DNA of 64,000 nt from Siderastrea radians. Taxonomy: Eukaryota > Cnidaria > Anthozoa > Scleractinia > Rhizangiidae. The position numbers and the translations under genes are program-made. Location of the stretch: NCBI GenBank assembly GCA_964017195.1, contig OZ024900.1, forward strand, positions 32,876,641 through 32,940,640, written 5' to 3'. The notes below the pieces were generated by a model, which had not been told where the DNA came from, did no database searches, and saw nothing but the letters and a program-made list of their open reading frames with translations. Shown in pieces: positions 28,901 to 35,550 of this stretch. Each line of letters begins with the position of its first letter. The first letter of the stretch is position 1.

Positions 28901-29149
28901 CGTGGACTAAGCAAAGATAACGATTATTTTCAAGAAAACATCGATCGTTTTCTCGTAGGACCAACTTACCGAACCTCGAGACGTTCGACTCCAACGCAGG
29001 CACGTACAGCTCGTAGAAAGATGCGACGGCGACGTGTATTCGTGCTTTAGTGATCCAACAGTGCAATCCCATAGTTTAAGGCGTCCATCTGGGGTTAGAA
29101 GTGCTAAGAAACGACCATTGTTATCAAAAGAACAACTACTACCTTCCAT
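1136..29149 (-). CDS. WDR43: WDR43 / UTP5, nucleolar WD40-repeat protein of the SSU processome
   Basis: Nineteen exons join in phase with GT/AG borders: 29149-28970, 23167-23033, 22254-22133, 20077-19957, 19464-19313, 19215-19113, 18005-17941, 14368-14308, 13350-13240, 10905-10669, 10351-10299, 8508-8421, 7522-7430, 7244-7213, 6529-6466, 5831-5718, 4277-4208, 2664-2612, 1255-1136. The 1974-nt CDS encodes 657 residues (human WDR43, about 677). Residues 1 to about 350 form the WD40 propeller (DGRLKLWD, GGHDSRVN, AGRSIKLWDLETKE, FTGHATPV, DRLLNVW). A basic linker (IKTKGKRRH) leads to the Utp12-type C-terminal domain, about 450-577, then an acidic E/D/S tail (595-657). The family belongs to the t-UTP/UTPa module that binds nascent pre-rRNA and supports rDNA transcription in the nucleolus. 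The start is the only early Met fitting the propeller N-terminus. Identity rests on colinear similarity to the human protein as I remember it. Confidence 0.95.
1497..1800. repeat. interspersed repeat with internal inverted repeat (intron 18)
   Basis: TTTTCACCGAAGTGGAGGTG near 1503 is answered by the inverted TTCACCGACACTGAGGTGAA at about 1578-1597. It follows a 20-nt poly-C run at about 1451-1470. It looks like a fragment of a foldback element; its right limit is uncertain. Confidence 0.5.
2087..2268. mobile_element. short inverted-repeat element (MITE), GTTCCAGAAAA family
   Basis: The ends GGTTCCAGAAAACATCCATA and its inverted partner (TATGGATATTTTCTGGAAC) bound a 182-bp unit in WDR43 intron 18. 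A longer relative with matching ends is at 24087-25107. Confidence 0.75.
2612..2664 (-). CDS. WDR43: WDR43 exon 18 (residues 601-618)
   Basis: SDEEPLVPIEAEHSESD, part of the acidic tail that follows VYEEES in the human protein. Acceptor TTTCTCAG, donor GTATGT. Confidence 0.9.
2757..3499. mobile_element. nested foldback element(s) in WDR43 intron 17
   Basis: 2757-2868 folds on itself (AACAATTATCCTGC...GCAGGATAATTGTT with an inner stem GCGGAATATC/GATATTCCGC). Next to it, ATTATTCAACAAATT (2871-2885) recurs inverted near 3484-3498. The short open frame inside (3274-3083 minus) is probably not coding. Confidence 0.65.
3834..3869. repeat. (ATT)n microsatellite
   Basis: About a dozen tandem ATT units in intron 17 of WDR43. 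Confidence 0.9.
4208..4277 (-). CDS. WDR43: WDR43 exon 17 (residues 578-601)
   Basis: Ends ...PSVVYHEE plus G. The donor GTCTGA is weak; reading through it adds GLNS and a stop, which would remove the acidic tail. Confidence 0.88.
4363..4449 (-). ncRNA. box C/D snoRNA, copy B (WDR43 intron 16)
   Basis: Same 87-nt unit as at 118-204, transcribed with WDR43. Box C ATGATGA, box D CTGA, and terminal stem GAGGCAG/CTGTCTC with one G-U pair. The central block from GGAATTGCC to TTAACTGA is identical in all three copies. The segment just before box D differs by one base from copy A. Confidence 0.85.
4841..5290. repeat. 15-bp minisatellite (GTACATCCTTTAGAA)n
   Basis: About 20 degenerate units in WDR43 intron 16, interrupted at 5115-5260 by an inverted-repeat element. 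The open frames across it on both strands are repeat translations. Confidence 0.9.
5115..5260. mobile_element. 146-bp foldback MITE inserted in the minisatellite
   Basis: Terminal inverted repeat CCCCAGTTGTTCAAAAG, then GTTGGATAGCACTATCCA and its partner. The repeat resumes on the right with AGGAGTACATCC. An element with related ends (GGGCCCAGTTGTTCA) is at 7749-7993. Confidence 0.8.
5718..5831 (-). CDS. WDR43: WDR43 exon 16 (residues 540-577)
   Basis: VPDLVNSLSGLYAMVESRVS and LCKLQGRLDLML, very close to the human domain end. Phase 0 at both ends; donor GTACGA. Confidence 0.94.
6013..6099 (-). ncRNA. box C/D snoRNA, copy C (WDR43 intron 15)
   Basis: Third 87-nt unit, host-sense. Box C (ATGATGA), box D (CTGA) and the stem GAGACGG/CTGTCTC are kept. 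The segment before box D differs at two sites from copy A, whereas the block upstream of the inner CTGA is unchanged, which points to the D'-side guide as the conserved function. Confidence 0.85.
6466..6529 (-). CDS. WDR43: WDR43 exon 15 (residues 518-539)
   Basis: GERLVLWIKHILVAHMAYL, the core helix of the Utp12-type domain. Donor GTAAGC. Confidence 0.92.
7127..7201. repeat. GACG/GACT tetranucleotide microsatellite
   Basis: Tandem GACG then GACT units ending 12 nt before the WDR43 exon 14 donor, within intron 14. Confidence 0.9.
7213..7244 (-). CDS. WDR43: WDR43 exon 14 (residues 508-518), 32-nt microexon
   Basis: LVHKIQAMPW plus two bases of Arg518. Supported by a good acceptor (TTATTTGCAG), donor GTAAGT and phase continuity. 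It sits right beside the GACG/GACT microsatellite. Confidence 0.88.
7430..7522 (-). CDS. WDR43: WDR43 exon 13 (residues 477-507)
   Basis: VMKNTVKRLPVNLAIPFLTE, matching human NLIKKTVLRMPLHTIIPLLQE. Phase 0 at both ends; donor GTTTGT. Confidence 0.92.
7749..7993. mobile_element. inverted-repeat element (MITE) in WDR43 intron 12
   Basis: Ends GGGCCCAGTTGTTCA and TGAACAACCGGGCCC are inverted copies. Related by its ends to the element at 5115-5260. Confidence 0.75.
8108..8300. mobile_element. AACCCTTTAAG-ended MITE, 3'-truncated copy
   Basis: Starts TAACCCTTTAAGCCCCAATA and is colinear with the fuller copy at 8641-8828, but lacks the inverted right end. Confidence 0.65.
8421..8508 (-). CDS. WDR43: WDR43 exon 12 (residues 447-476)
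   Basis: Start of the Utp12-type domain: SLVQMLTQALHSQDNHLLE. Donor is GTCTGT, a weak 5' splice site. Confidence 0.9.
8641..8828. mobile_element. AACCCTTTAAG-ended MITE
   Basis: Begins AACCCTTTAAGCCCCAGTA and ends with the degenerate inverse GGGGCTTCAAGGGT. In WDR43 intron 11. Confidence 0.75.
9307..10202. mobile_element. inverted-repeat-bounded element (WDR43 intron 11)
   Basis: AAAATGAATTTCAGGTCAAA at the left recurs inverted as TTTGACCTGAAATTCATTTT at the right. No transposase frame is visible inside. Confidence 0.5.
10299..10351 (-). CDS. WDR43: WDR43 exon 11 (residues 430-447)
   Basis: SIEERLKAINTASSEAQ, matching human VSIEERLGAMD. Ends AG, completed by G in exon 12. Donor GTATTG is non-optimal. 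Confidence 0.9.
10669..10905 (-). CDS. WDR43: WDR43 exon 10 (residues 351-429)
   Basis: Largest exon, 79 codons, phase 0 at both ends. It carries the low-conservation linker with a basic, probably nucleolar-targeting stretch (KTKGKRRHEE). The acceptor is a pyrimidine-rich tract ending CCAAG, so the 5' edge is a little less certain than the others. Confidence 0.87.
10979..11047. repeat. GAT/GGT microsatellite, left copy
   Basis: GATGAT... then GGTGATGGTGATGGTGTTGG. The same irregular phrase recurs at about 12186-12205, on the other side of the element described next. Confidence 0.9.
11401..11619. repeat. near-perfect 219-bp palindrome
   Basis: Two arms of about 105 bp with a spacer of about a dozen bases (for example AATTGAATAAACAATAACAA against its inverse). 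In WDR43 intron 9. Confidence 0.9.
11618..12020. repeat. 202-bp tandem duplication, possibly LTR-like
   Basis: AAGTGCTAAAATTTTTAGCA starts at 11618 and again at 11820, and the 200 bp that follow are nearly identical. Downstream lies AATAAAGCC (about 12110), so a decayed LTR is possible but unproven. Confidence 0.75.
12164..12319. repeat. GAT/GGT microsatellite, right copy
   Basis: Tandem GAT, GGT and GAG triplets. The acidic open frame across it (12139-12324) is not a gene. Confidence 0.9.
12471..12690. mobile_element. AACCCTTTAAG-ended MITE, complete copy
   Basis: Starts AACCCTTTAAGCCCTAACAG and ends GGGCTTAATTAAAGGGTTAA. Internal sequence matches the copies at 17714-17929 and 59741-59961. 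Confidence 0.85.
13240..13350 (-). CDS. WDR43: WDR43 exon 9 (residues 314-350)
   Basis: GSTPSPIPVMSVRLL through ALIAFGSTVKPQFE, matching human STPKPIPILAAGF and LLLVYGSWFQPTIE. Donor GTGAGA. Confidence 0.9.
13513..13912. repeat. two direct repeats, about 300-bp period
   Basis: TTTTCAATGTTTGAGCTTCA (about 13537) recurs near 13830 with similar flanks, up to a purine-rich GAGGGGAGGG end in both. Confidence 0.65.
13939..13983. repeat. (AAT)n microsatellite
   Basis: About 14 AAT units in WDR43 intron 8. Confidence 0.9.
14308..14368 (-). CDS. WDR43: WDR43 exon 8 (residues 293-313)
   Basis: Short exon encoding GGKKPLRPTRTIQLACSGKK, which fits between exons 7 and 9 in phase and in family alignment. 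The 3.6-kb intron before it holds the TTAA-flanked element at 15044-17717. Confidence 0.88.
15044..17717. mobile_element. 2.67-kb TTAA-flanked element, piggyBac-type target site
   Basis: TTAA at both ends followed by the inverted terminus GGTGGCTC. Flanks are the two halves of an AACCCTTTAAG-type MITE, so it inserted at that MITE's TTAA. No long open frame or transposase motif is visible, so it would be non-autonomous or eroded. Confidence 0.7.
17714..17929. mobile_element. AACCCTTTAAG-ended MITE, split by the TTAA element
   Basis: Continues from CCCTAACAGTGATGGAAATG to CAGGGCTAAAAGAGTTAAA. Its first 10 or so bases (CACCCTTTAA) lie at 15038-15047, on the far side of the 2.67-kb insertion. 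Confidence 0.75.
17941..18005 (-). CDS. WDR43: WDR43 exon 7 (residues 272-293)
   Basis: PVHIAVVSKDGQLHIFEY, matching human VKLAVVCRDGQVHLFEH. Ends GG, completed in exon 8. Donor GTTAGT. Confidence 0.92.
18262..18850. repeat. tandem pair of about 293-bp foldback units
   Basis: TAATATATCAAACACGAGAA starts at 18262 and 18555. Within each unit AAACACGAGAAAGAGTGTTT and its region recur inverted near the middle (TGAAACACTCTTTCGAGTTT). In WDR43 intron 6. Confidence 0.85.
19113..19215 (-). CDS. WDR43: WDR43 exon 6 (residues 237-271)
   Basis: Completes the Trp codon and carries LVSLSLTDEPVAVDV, matching the human SFTVTDEPVYIDL segment. Donor GTAAAT. Confidence 0.92.
19313..19464 (-). CDS. WDR43: WDR43 exon 5 (residues 187-237)
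   Basis: Begins SFTGHATPVTHLLF and ends GAEQDRLLNV plus TG of the split Trp237 codon. Donor GTGAGT. Confidence 0.95.
19957..20077 (-). CDS. WDR43: WDR43 exon 4 (residues 146-186)
   Basis: Encodes KWKADKRG and LLSAGRSIKLWDLETKE, a typical WD40 blade close to the human protein. Donor GTAAAA. Confidence 0.94.
20272..21643. mobile_element. 1.37-kb inverted-repeat element with internal satellite
   Basis: Ends TCCAATACACCCAAACTGAC and its inverse (GGTTGGGTGTATTGGA) bound a block holding about six tandem units of roughly 125-137 bp (GTCCGTTGTGTAGTCGATTC in each), rich in TCGA-type palindromes, then two 120-bp units (from 21073 and 21193). In WDR43 intron 3. The open frames across it are repeat translations. 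Confidence 0.8.
22133..22254 (-). CDS. WDR43: WDR43 exon 3 (residues 106-146)
   Basis: Contains GGHDSRVN, RLYSCSNDKQITEWN; the last two bases (TG) join T of exon 4 to make Cys146. Donor GTAAGA. Confidence 0.93.
22717..22862. repeat. tandem repeat (TATAGGCTGGTCATTATAG)
   Basis: Four degenerate units of about 40-55 bp in WDR43 intron 2. Confidence 0.75.
23033..23167 (-). CDS. WDR43: WDR43 exon 2 (residues 61-105)
   Basis: Phase 0 at both ends. A basic stretch (QRRKKQK) is followed by DSIALGTSSGDVLIY, a propeller strand matching the human LLALGTAVGSILLY segment. Donor GTAAGG. Confidence 0.92.
23404..23503. mobile_element. 100-bp inverted-repeat element in WDR43 intron 1
   Basis: TTCCCCCCTCCCCCTTTCAA near 23410 pairs with the inverse (TTGAAAGGGGGGAGGGGG) near 23475. 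Confidence 0.65.
23854..24016. mobile_element. 163-bp MITE, TACAGTTGACTCC ends
   Basis: Begins TACAGTTGACTCC and ends GGAGTCAACTGTA, with inner inverted ACTCAAACC. The terminal TA fits a TA target-site preference. In WDR43 intron 1. Confidence 0.85.
24087..25107. mobile_element. 1.0-kb inverted-repeat element (relative of 2087-2268)
   Basis: Terminal repeats of about 38 bp starting GGGCGATTCCAGAAAATATC and its inverse at the right end. The subterminal parts contain GGAATTCCGAAGGCA-like repeats. No coding capacity recognised. Confidence 0.8.
25380..26397. mobile_element. 1.0-kb inverted-repeat element, TACAGTCAA ends
   Basis: TACAGTCAACGCGCTTCACG at the left; the inverse (GAAGCTCATTGACTGTA) at the right. 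Ends start with TA. Includes a roughly 30-bp direct duplication near 25950-26010. Confidence 0.75.
26831..27955. mobile_element. 1.1-kb inverted-repeat element, ATTGTACCCTGC ends
   Basis: ATTGTACCCTGCGAGCAGTG at the left and the inverse CACTGCTAGCAGGGTACAAT at the right. A second copy of the right end is at about 28312 because its last part is tandemly duplicated. Confidence 0.8.
27664..28377. repeat. 357-bp tandem duplication
   Basis: GAATGTGCTCCGTAATGAA starts at 27666 and again at 28023; the two units are nearly identical. The unit spans the right end of the preceding element plus flank. Confidence 0.9.
28970..29149 (-). CDS. WDR43: WDR43 exon 1 (residues 1-60)
   Basis: Starts at ATG 29149-29147 and encodes the first propeller blade, including DGRLKLWDC and HLSTSCTCLRW, the hallmark N-terminal match to WDR43. 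Donor GTAAGT. The following 5.8-kb intron is the largest and the most transposon-rich. Confidence 0.93.
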
Positions 29150-29773
29150 ATTTCATACTCCATTTGCACGTGGGACCAGCAATCTTAGTAGTTAGTACCC
29201 AATCCCTTCGCATTCATTCTCGAGGAGAGAAAGAATGGAAACCACAGGTCACCCAAGCGCAGTGCATGGATCTGTATTTTGTCCTTCTTTGAAGTTTAGC
29301 GCCTTTGGGGAAGTTTTTGTCTTCTACCCTAACAGTCGTTCCAAGTTCAGAGTTTAAAGATAAGTTCAGTAAACGGGACTTAGTCAATAAGGTGGCTGAT
29401 TACACACTGAGACTTCAGGTTCCAACTGATAAATATCACAAAAGAACGTTGCGGTGGTACTGAAAGCGACCTTCAGATGAGGCAGTCCAGCTAACCTTTT
29501 CACACCAAACCGGGTAGGCTGGTTTCCAGAACTGTTGAGCCCAAAGCAGTTGTCCTCTTGGACGAAGTTGAAGGCTTGTGAGATGTTTTTATGGCTCTCC
29601 TTTCATGGCGTAAAAAGACACTGGAATTCCTCTAGATTTTGATCATAGACAAGCAGTGTCAATTGCTTCTTAGTTTCCAACTTCATGGAGAGTGCGTTGT
29701 TAGATTTTAGCCTATTTTAAACTGAATTAACCTAGTGCGCGCACTAACTTTTTAAACGAAAGCAGCGGTGGAC
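29150..29773. promoter_or_regulatory. upstream region of WDR43
   Basis: The 620 bp between the WDR43 ATG and the next transposon. It should contain the WDR43 promoter and 5' UTR, but I see no clear TATA box or other site that I could place with confidence. Confidence 0.35.
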
Positions 29774-30358
29774 CCCGGGGGGGGGGGGTACTCCCATATA
29801 CACGCTATATGGGTATGTGCCGCTGTGAAGGGTATGGTTTTCAAGCTGTTTAGTCTGGGATAGGGTACGGAAATCAGAGAGTTTTGGTCTAGAATAGGGT
29901 ATCATTTTCAAGGAAACTAATCAGTTGGTTGGAGAATTTAGTCTAGACTAGGTTTCCCGGCAATTGACACTAAAAAGAAATCAATTTGGCAAATTTACCG
30001 GCAACTAGCAAAGAAAGTGTTAATAGAGATGGGTTTAATACCCAGGATAAGTTATCACTGAAAACACTGCTGGATATCCTAGACTGTCAACATTCGGGAT
30101 TTAGACGGAAATCGGTGGTTTTTAACAATAACTAAAAATAAACAGTTGATTGTTCTTCGTAATGCGTACGTGCGTGCTCGAGACAACTCAGCGTGTGACT
30201 GACGAGGTTAACACGGAATCGAATAGCCAACCTGGGTCTTTAGACGCTTTTGCCTCGATTTTGCCTTTGGTATTCCAACAACGTTCTGTTGAGGACCGTA
30301 TTGTGAAACGGGATTGTCAACATTTTACACCATTGTGATTAGGAGAAAGAAGGTAAGT

Positions 30359-30434
<76 letters not shown>

Positions 30435-31373
30435 CTCCCCTATAAACCATATAATGAGAAATGATCGCATATAAATAATTACCACATGGACCAATTCTTG
30501 TCCCCGGTCTTGACCTCCCGACCTGACATTGAGGTCAGAATTTGAAGTGTTTCACTAAAATAGATTCCCAGGACTACAGGTAGATTAGCTAAGGCTTTTC
30601 CAATGCTATAACGGAGATGTAGAGCGACTTATTTGATGGAAGTTGAACCCGAGATGTTGCAATCGCTGCGCCGGTGCAATCGGAAACTGTTTAGCGAACT
30701 GAACACAAAAGCCTAAGAAAATGGTATATAAAAATTACTTGCTATCTCGCTACCATTAAATATTAAGCGTTTTCAGTTATTTTCGAGGGCTTTAAAGCGA
30801 AAGAAAATTGAACATTATTTGATGCCCGGATTGAAAGTTGAACATTATTTCATGCCCGGATTTCATCCAATGCCAGAGATTTTTTCTACCTCATTGTGAC
30901 CTAGGACCCTGGGACGACCACCCAGTCTTCCTGGCGCGAGAGGGCCCCGAGAAATAGAGTGGTGAAACTATAAATGGCTATTTCTATCGCCTGTGTTAGT
31001 TATTTTCCTAGGTTATTTTTCAATTGCTGTTGTATCCGAAAGGCAACACTCATGACGGTTCTTTATTCACTCAGGTTAACCTGAAATTGAGGACTTGATG
31101 GAAACAAAAACTGAACAAGTATAAATAAACTTTTATTTTGAGAGCATTATTTAAAATGTGACGTAACATTTTGTTTTCGCTGGACTGTGTTAGTAATGGC
31201 GTTTCTCAAAAATAGCTAGTCTGGGATAGGGTTACGGATTTTTGGTGTTTAGTCTAGTATAGGGTTGCAAAATGCACCTCAACTTGCTCAACTTGGTCTA
31301 GTTTAGGGTAAGGGTTTCAGAGTCCCAGCGGCACACCCCGCCCAAAAATTTGCAGAGTACCCCCCCCCCCCCG
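29774..31373. mobile_element. 1.6-kb inverted-repeat element with G-tract ends and 9-bp target duplication
   Basis: Left end CCCGGGGG... then GGTACTCCC; right end GAGTACCCCCCC.... Both flanks are GCGGTGGAC (29765-29773 and 31374-31382), a perfect 9-bp target duplication. GGGATAGGGTACGGA-like motifs recur near both ends. Contains a (TA)n tract. No transposase recognised. Confidence 0.85.
30362..30432. repeat. (TA)n microsatellite
   Basis: About 35 TA units, inside the element at 29774-31373. Confidence 0.95.
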
Positions 31374-31714
31374 GCGGTGGACTAGCGGTAAGAGGCGCGC
31401 TCTGTACATGTGGCTTGGGGGTCGAATAATATCTCAGTCCCTGGGTAGAGATAAGAGCGTGTGATCTAGGATATGAGAGCGTGCGATCTTAAGTAAGCAT
31501 ATGTCGAGAAATCGAGCCTACAAAGAACTGAAATGATGGAACAATTAACGGAAATTAGCCTAGGAAAATGAACACTCGTGAAACCGCACACAAACTAGCC
31601 TAGGAAAATGAACACTCGTGAAACCGCACGCAGATTTGTTTATTTGACTACCAGTTTGATGTTATCTGATCTTACCACACTGGATGGTTTTTGTGAGAGA
31701 TATTGACATTTTTA

Positions 31715-31908
31715 TAGCCTGCGTCGCAAGCGTTCCCGTAAGGTTTTCCGCACGTTCGAGGCATTTTTTGTTTTTAAGCCGCGCGAAAATTGGGGCGAGC
31801 GCAAAAAAGTGCGTGACGGGGGCCCACCCCAATTTTCCGCCGGCCAAAAAAGCGAAAAGTGCATCGAACGTGCGGAAAGCCTTACCGAAACGCTTGCTAC
31901 GCAGGCTA
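31715..31908. mobile_element. 194-bp foldback MITE, TAGCCTGCG family
   Basis: TAGCCTGCGTCGCAAGCG and the inverse end CGCTTGCTACGCAGGCTA enclose pairing arms. Flanked by ACATTTTTA on both sides (31706-31714, 31909-31917), a 9-bp target duplication. Relatives are at 40936, 48934 and 50627. Confidence 0.9.
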
Positions 31909-31917
31909 ACATTTTTA

Positions 31918-32697
31918 CTGATCAGAGATTTTTATTATAGTTTTTAGTGTGGATAGCGTTATTGAGAGAACCGACGATTTTGAGGCTTAGAGCCTTTAGA
32001 ATAACAAGTCTTGTAACAATGAAGGATTCAGCCATTAAATTTTTTACAGCTCAGGTAGTTTATTACTTATTTTTTAAACTCTCCAAACTTGTATTTTCTA
32101 CATAAGCTTACATAAAACAATGCGCAGTGACGGACCGCCTTAACGTCGGAAGCCCCTTTCTATTCCAAGAATTTCATCGTAACGCGTTACAGCTAACGCA
32201 TGTATAGGAAGTGTTTTACAAATCAATTTATGAATGCATTGACTTCATCACGCAAACGCTTGAAATCACCGACTTTTTCACAACTGACCTTATCTTCCTC
32301 CTTAATACAGGATACTGGTATGGCAGTTTGTGGTTCCACTATTTTTAGGGCAGTTTTCTTGCAGTATCTACGCTTTCTTGAACGGTTCAAGTCATAAATC
32401 AACTGTTAGAAAATCTGAGAGGTTGTCTTGAACAATTCAAACAAAAAAATCAATGAAGTAACGTCAGTTTAGTTACAAAATGCCTGACGGCCTGAAAAAA
32501 TATGGGATGACGAAAATAAGTTTTAAGAGGTCCAAGATTAAGTTAGGTTTGGTTGTAACACTTGAACATCAAACCAATCATTTGATACACACTAGGAGTG
32601 CTACGCTTGAATGTCTGATTTCGTATTCAACGGAATACTGTACGTATACAAACAGTTTGTTCTACTGACGAAACCGTCTTTAAGTTGAACACCGGAA
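31918..32697. other. intergenic, no gene seen
   Basis: No exon or element recognised. The end of it (from about 32560) is similar to the regions upstream of FReD exon 1 in gene 4. Confidence 0.4.
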
Positions 32698-32800
32698 GCC
32701 AGAAGCTAGTCACGTTCCGTGTGGAGGTATTTGATTGGTAACATAACTGCTTCTAAAATAAATTATAGAGACAAGAAAAATCCCGTCTCCAAAGACTGCA
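32698..32800 (+). promoter_or_regulatory. conserved proximal promoter of FReD gene 1
   Basis: GCTAGTCACGTTCCGTG, then an inverted CCAAT box (GATTGGT, 32733-32739) 154 bp before the ATG, an A+T-rich TCTAAAATAAA, and a GAGAC...GTCTC hairpin. The same order occurs upstream of genes 3 and 4. Confidence 0.6.
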
Positions 32801-33317
32801 CAATCAGTTTAGCAACTGACTCTAGAAAATTAATCGTCATTAAGCTTTTGATGTTATTTCACTTGTACAACTGACGTTTCAAACCCTGGTATATGATGAA
32901 ATATTCCTTCGGAGCTATTTTGCTTGCTGTTTTCGTGGCGACCTTGCTAACTCCAAGATCAAGCCCAAGAAACTGAGTAACATCGATGAGAAGAAGGCTC
33001 ACTGTAATGTGAACAATTACTTTTATGCCGGACCAAACACCAAGAAGATCGAACAACAACTGGCCGAAATAAGAGAAGAAGTTAGAGCTCTGAATGGAAA
33101 CAAAACGGAAGGCCCGAGCGGAAAAGGTTCGTAATAGTACTTTCTTTCTTTAAGACATGATTTGTCTAGAATTTAATTGTTTTTAGCTACTATTGTAGTC
33201 TCTTTCGCTGTCGAAATATTTCGTTTTTCGACTAGCTTTCGTTGTGGTTTGAGGGTAGAAAAATACCCCCTTAGTGTTAAGCCCGTGTAGACAGTTCCGT
33301 ACTCCAACATCATAGTT

Positions 33318-33745
33318 CAGTATTCGATTTACATGAAAATTTACAGGCCCCTTTATTTGATTTACTTGATATTTACAGGCTCCTTTATTCGATTTACATG
33401 GTATTTACAGGCTCCTTTATTCGATTTATATGAAAATTTACAGGCCCCTTTATTTGATTTACATGATATTTAGAGGCTCCTTTATTCGATTTACATGATA
33501 TTTACAGGCTCCTTTATTCGATTTACATGATATTTACAGGCTCCCTTATTTGATTTACATGAAAATTTACAGGCTCCTTTATTCGATTTACATGATATTT
33601 ACAGGCTCCTTTATTCGACTGATTTACATGAAAATTTACAGGCCCCTTTATTTGATTTACATGATATTTACAGGCTCCTTTATTCGATTTACATGATATT
33701 TACAGGCTCCCTTATTTGATTTACATGAAAATTTACAGGCTCCTT
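33318..33745. repeat. about 32-bp tandem repeat in FReD gene 1 intron 1
   Basis: About 13 units containing GATTTACATGATATTTACAG, alternating CCCCTTTATTT and CTCCTTTATTC endings. No spacers of unrelated sequence, so it is a minisatellite. Confidence 0.9.
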
Positions 33746-33942
33746 CATAATTTACATGTTTCCTTCATAATTTATATATTCCACTTACATGTTTTTTACA
33801 GGAAGATCTCAAAACATATAAATGGGTAAAAAGTATGTAAATTATCATTTACAGTATCTTTTTGATGATTTACATGTTATTTACATACTATGTAAATTTT
33901 CAACTTTTCCAGTGACTCCAACATCATAGTTCAGTAGCGTTT

Positions 33943-35550
33943 TTAAGGTGTTTCGATACAGTTTTTTTGGGACCATACGTAACTTTTTGAATCGGCTCTT
34001 AGACAGTCTTCACCTTGTCAGATCAACGTGAAATTTGCAATACTTGTTGGTTTTGGATTGAACTTTAGCGTGGTTTACATTTTGTAAAAATCGATATTTC
34101 CATGACAACGATAAACAAAAATCCTCGAAAACAGTAAAATTGAAATTCTGCACGATCCAGGTTTCGCTTCGAAAAGCAAATACCAGCATCATAAACTGTG
34201 GTATACGGCAAACAAAATATACAAGAACAAAAAAATTCTGTATGTTTGTTTTTAAGTAAATCGCAAAAACATTTTCAACCTTAGTTTTTGCCTAGTAATA
34301 GTAAATGCACCGAAAAATAATCAACGCTTTGATGAAATGGCTAGTAAATACTGTTAAAATGTGTCTTTTACTTACTATTTTACGCCTAGAAAGTTTTATT
34401 GAAAGTGGTGTTCGCGATCTCGAGAATGACTTGTTTTTCTAAGATTATTCGCGTAATAATTTTGTGGTAATTTTTTAATTTGAGCGCTTTTGCGAAAATC
34501 TTAAGAACGGCTCGATAGATTTTTTTAAAACATTAAACATGCGTGCTTGACGATGTGACCAATTTTAGGTTTGAGTCTTATTAACATTGATTCACTGGAA
34601 CACTTTAAGATTTAACGTTAAAGAGGATGTATGAACCGACGGAAAGGCTTGCGTTACATATAAACAGTTGGCAAGTAAATGCTAATATATTCAAAGTAAT
34701 GCGCAATGCATTCTTCCGTGATTTTTACTTTTCGTTGTAATCTACAGTGCAACAAAGAACAAAGAAACCAGATAAAAATCACGAAGCAATGAATAACGCA
34801 TTACTTTGAATATATTACCATCTACTTGCCAACTGTGAATTTGTAACGCAACCTTCTCCGTTGGTTCGTACATCCTCTTTAACGTTAAATCTAAAAGTGT
34901 TCCAGTGAATCAATGTTAATAACACTCAAAACTAAAATTGGTCACATCGTCAAGCACGCATGTTTAATGTTTTAAAAAAATCTATCGAGCCGTTCTTAAG
35001 ATTTTCACAAAAGCGCTCAAATTAAAAAATTACCACAAAATTATTACGCGAATGATCTTAGAAAAACAAGTCGTTCTCGAGATCGCGAACACCACTTTCA
35101 ACAAAACTTTCTAGGCGTAAAATAAAAGACACATTTTAACAGTATTTACTAGCCATTTCATCAAAGCGTTGATTATTTTTCGGTGCATTTACTATTACTA
35201 GGCAAAAACTAAGGTTGAAAATGTTTTTGCGATTTCCTTCAAAACAAACATACACAATTTTTTTGTTCTTGTATGTTTTGTTTGCCATACACCACAGTTT
35301 AAGATGCTGGTATTTGCTTTTCGAAGTGAAATCTGGATCGTGCAAAATTTCAATTGTACTGTTTTCGAGGATTTTTGTTTATCGTTGTCATGGAAATATC
35401 GATTTTTACAAAATGTAAACCACGCTAAAGTTCAATCCAAAACCAACAAGAATTGCAAATTTCACGTTGATCTGACAAGGTGAAGACTGTCTAACAGCCG
35501 ATTCAAGAAGTTAGGTATGGTCCCAAAAAAACTGTATCGAAACACCTTAA
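33943..35550. mobile_element. 1.6-kb near-perfect palindrome flanked by TTAA (piggyBac-type foldback)
   Basis: Left end TTAAGGTGTTTCGATACAG and right end CTGTATCGAAACACCTTAA are exact inverse copies, and similarity continues through arms of about 790 bp to a centre near 34745. TTAA at each edge (33943-33946, 35547-35550) is the target duplication typical of piggyBac transposons. No open frame of note. It lies in intron 1 of FReD gene 1; nothing equivalent is seen in gene 3. Confidence 0.9.

Noticed and set aside
33318..33745. Regular repeats considered as a CRISPR array
   Set aside because: Units abut with no unique spacers, and this is an animal intron.
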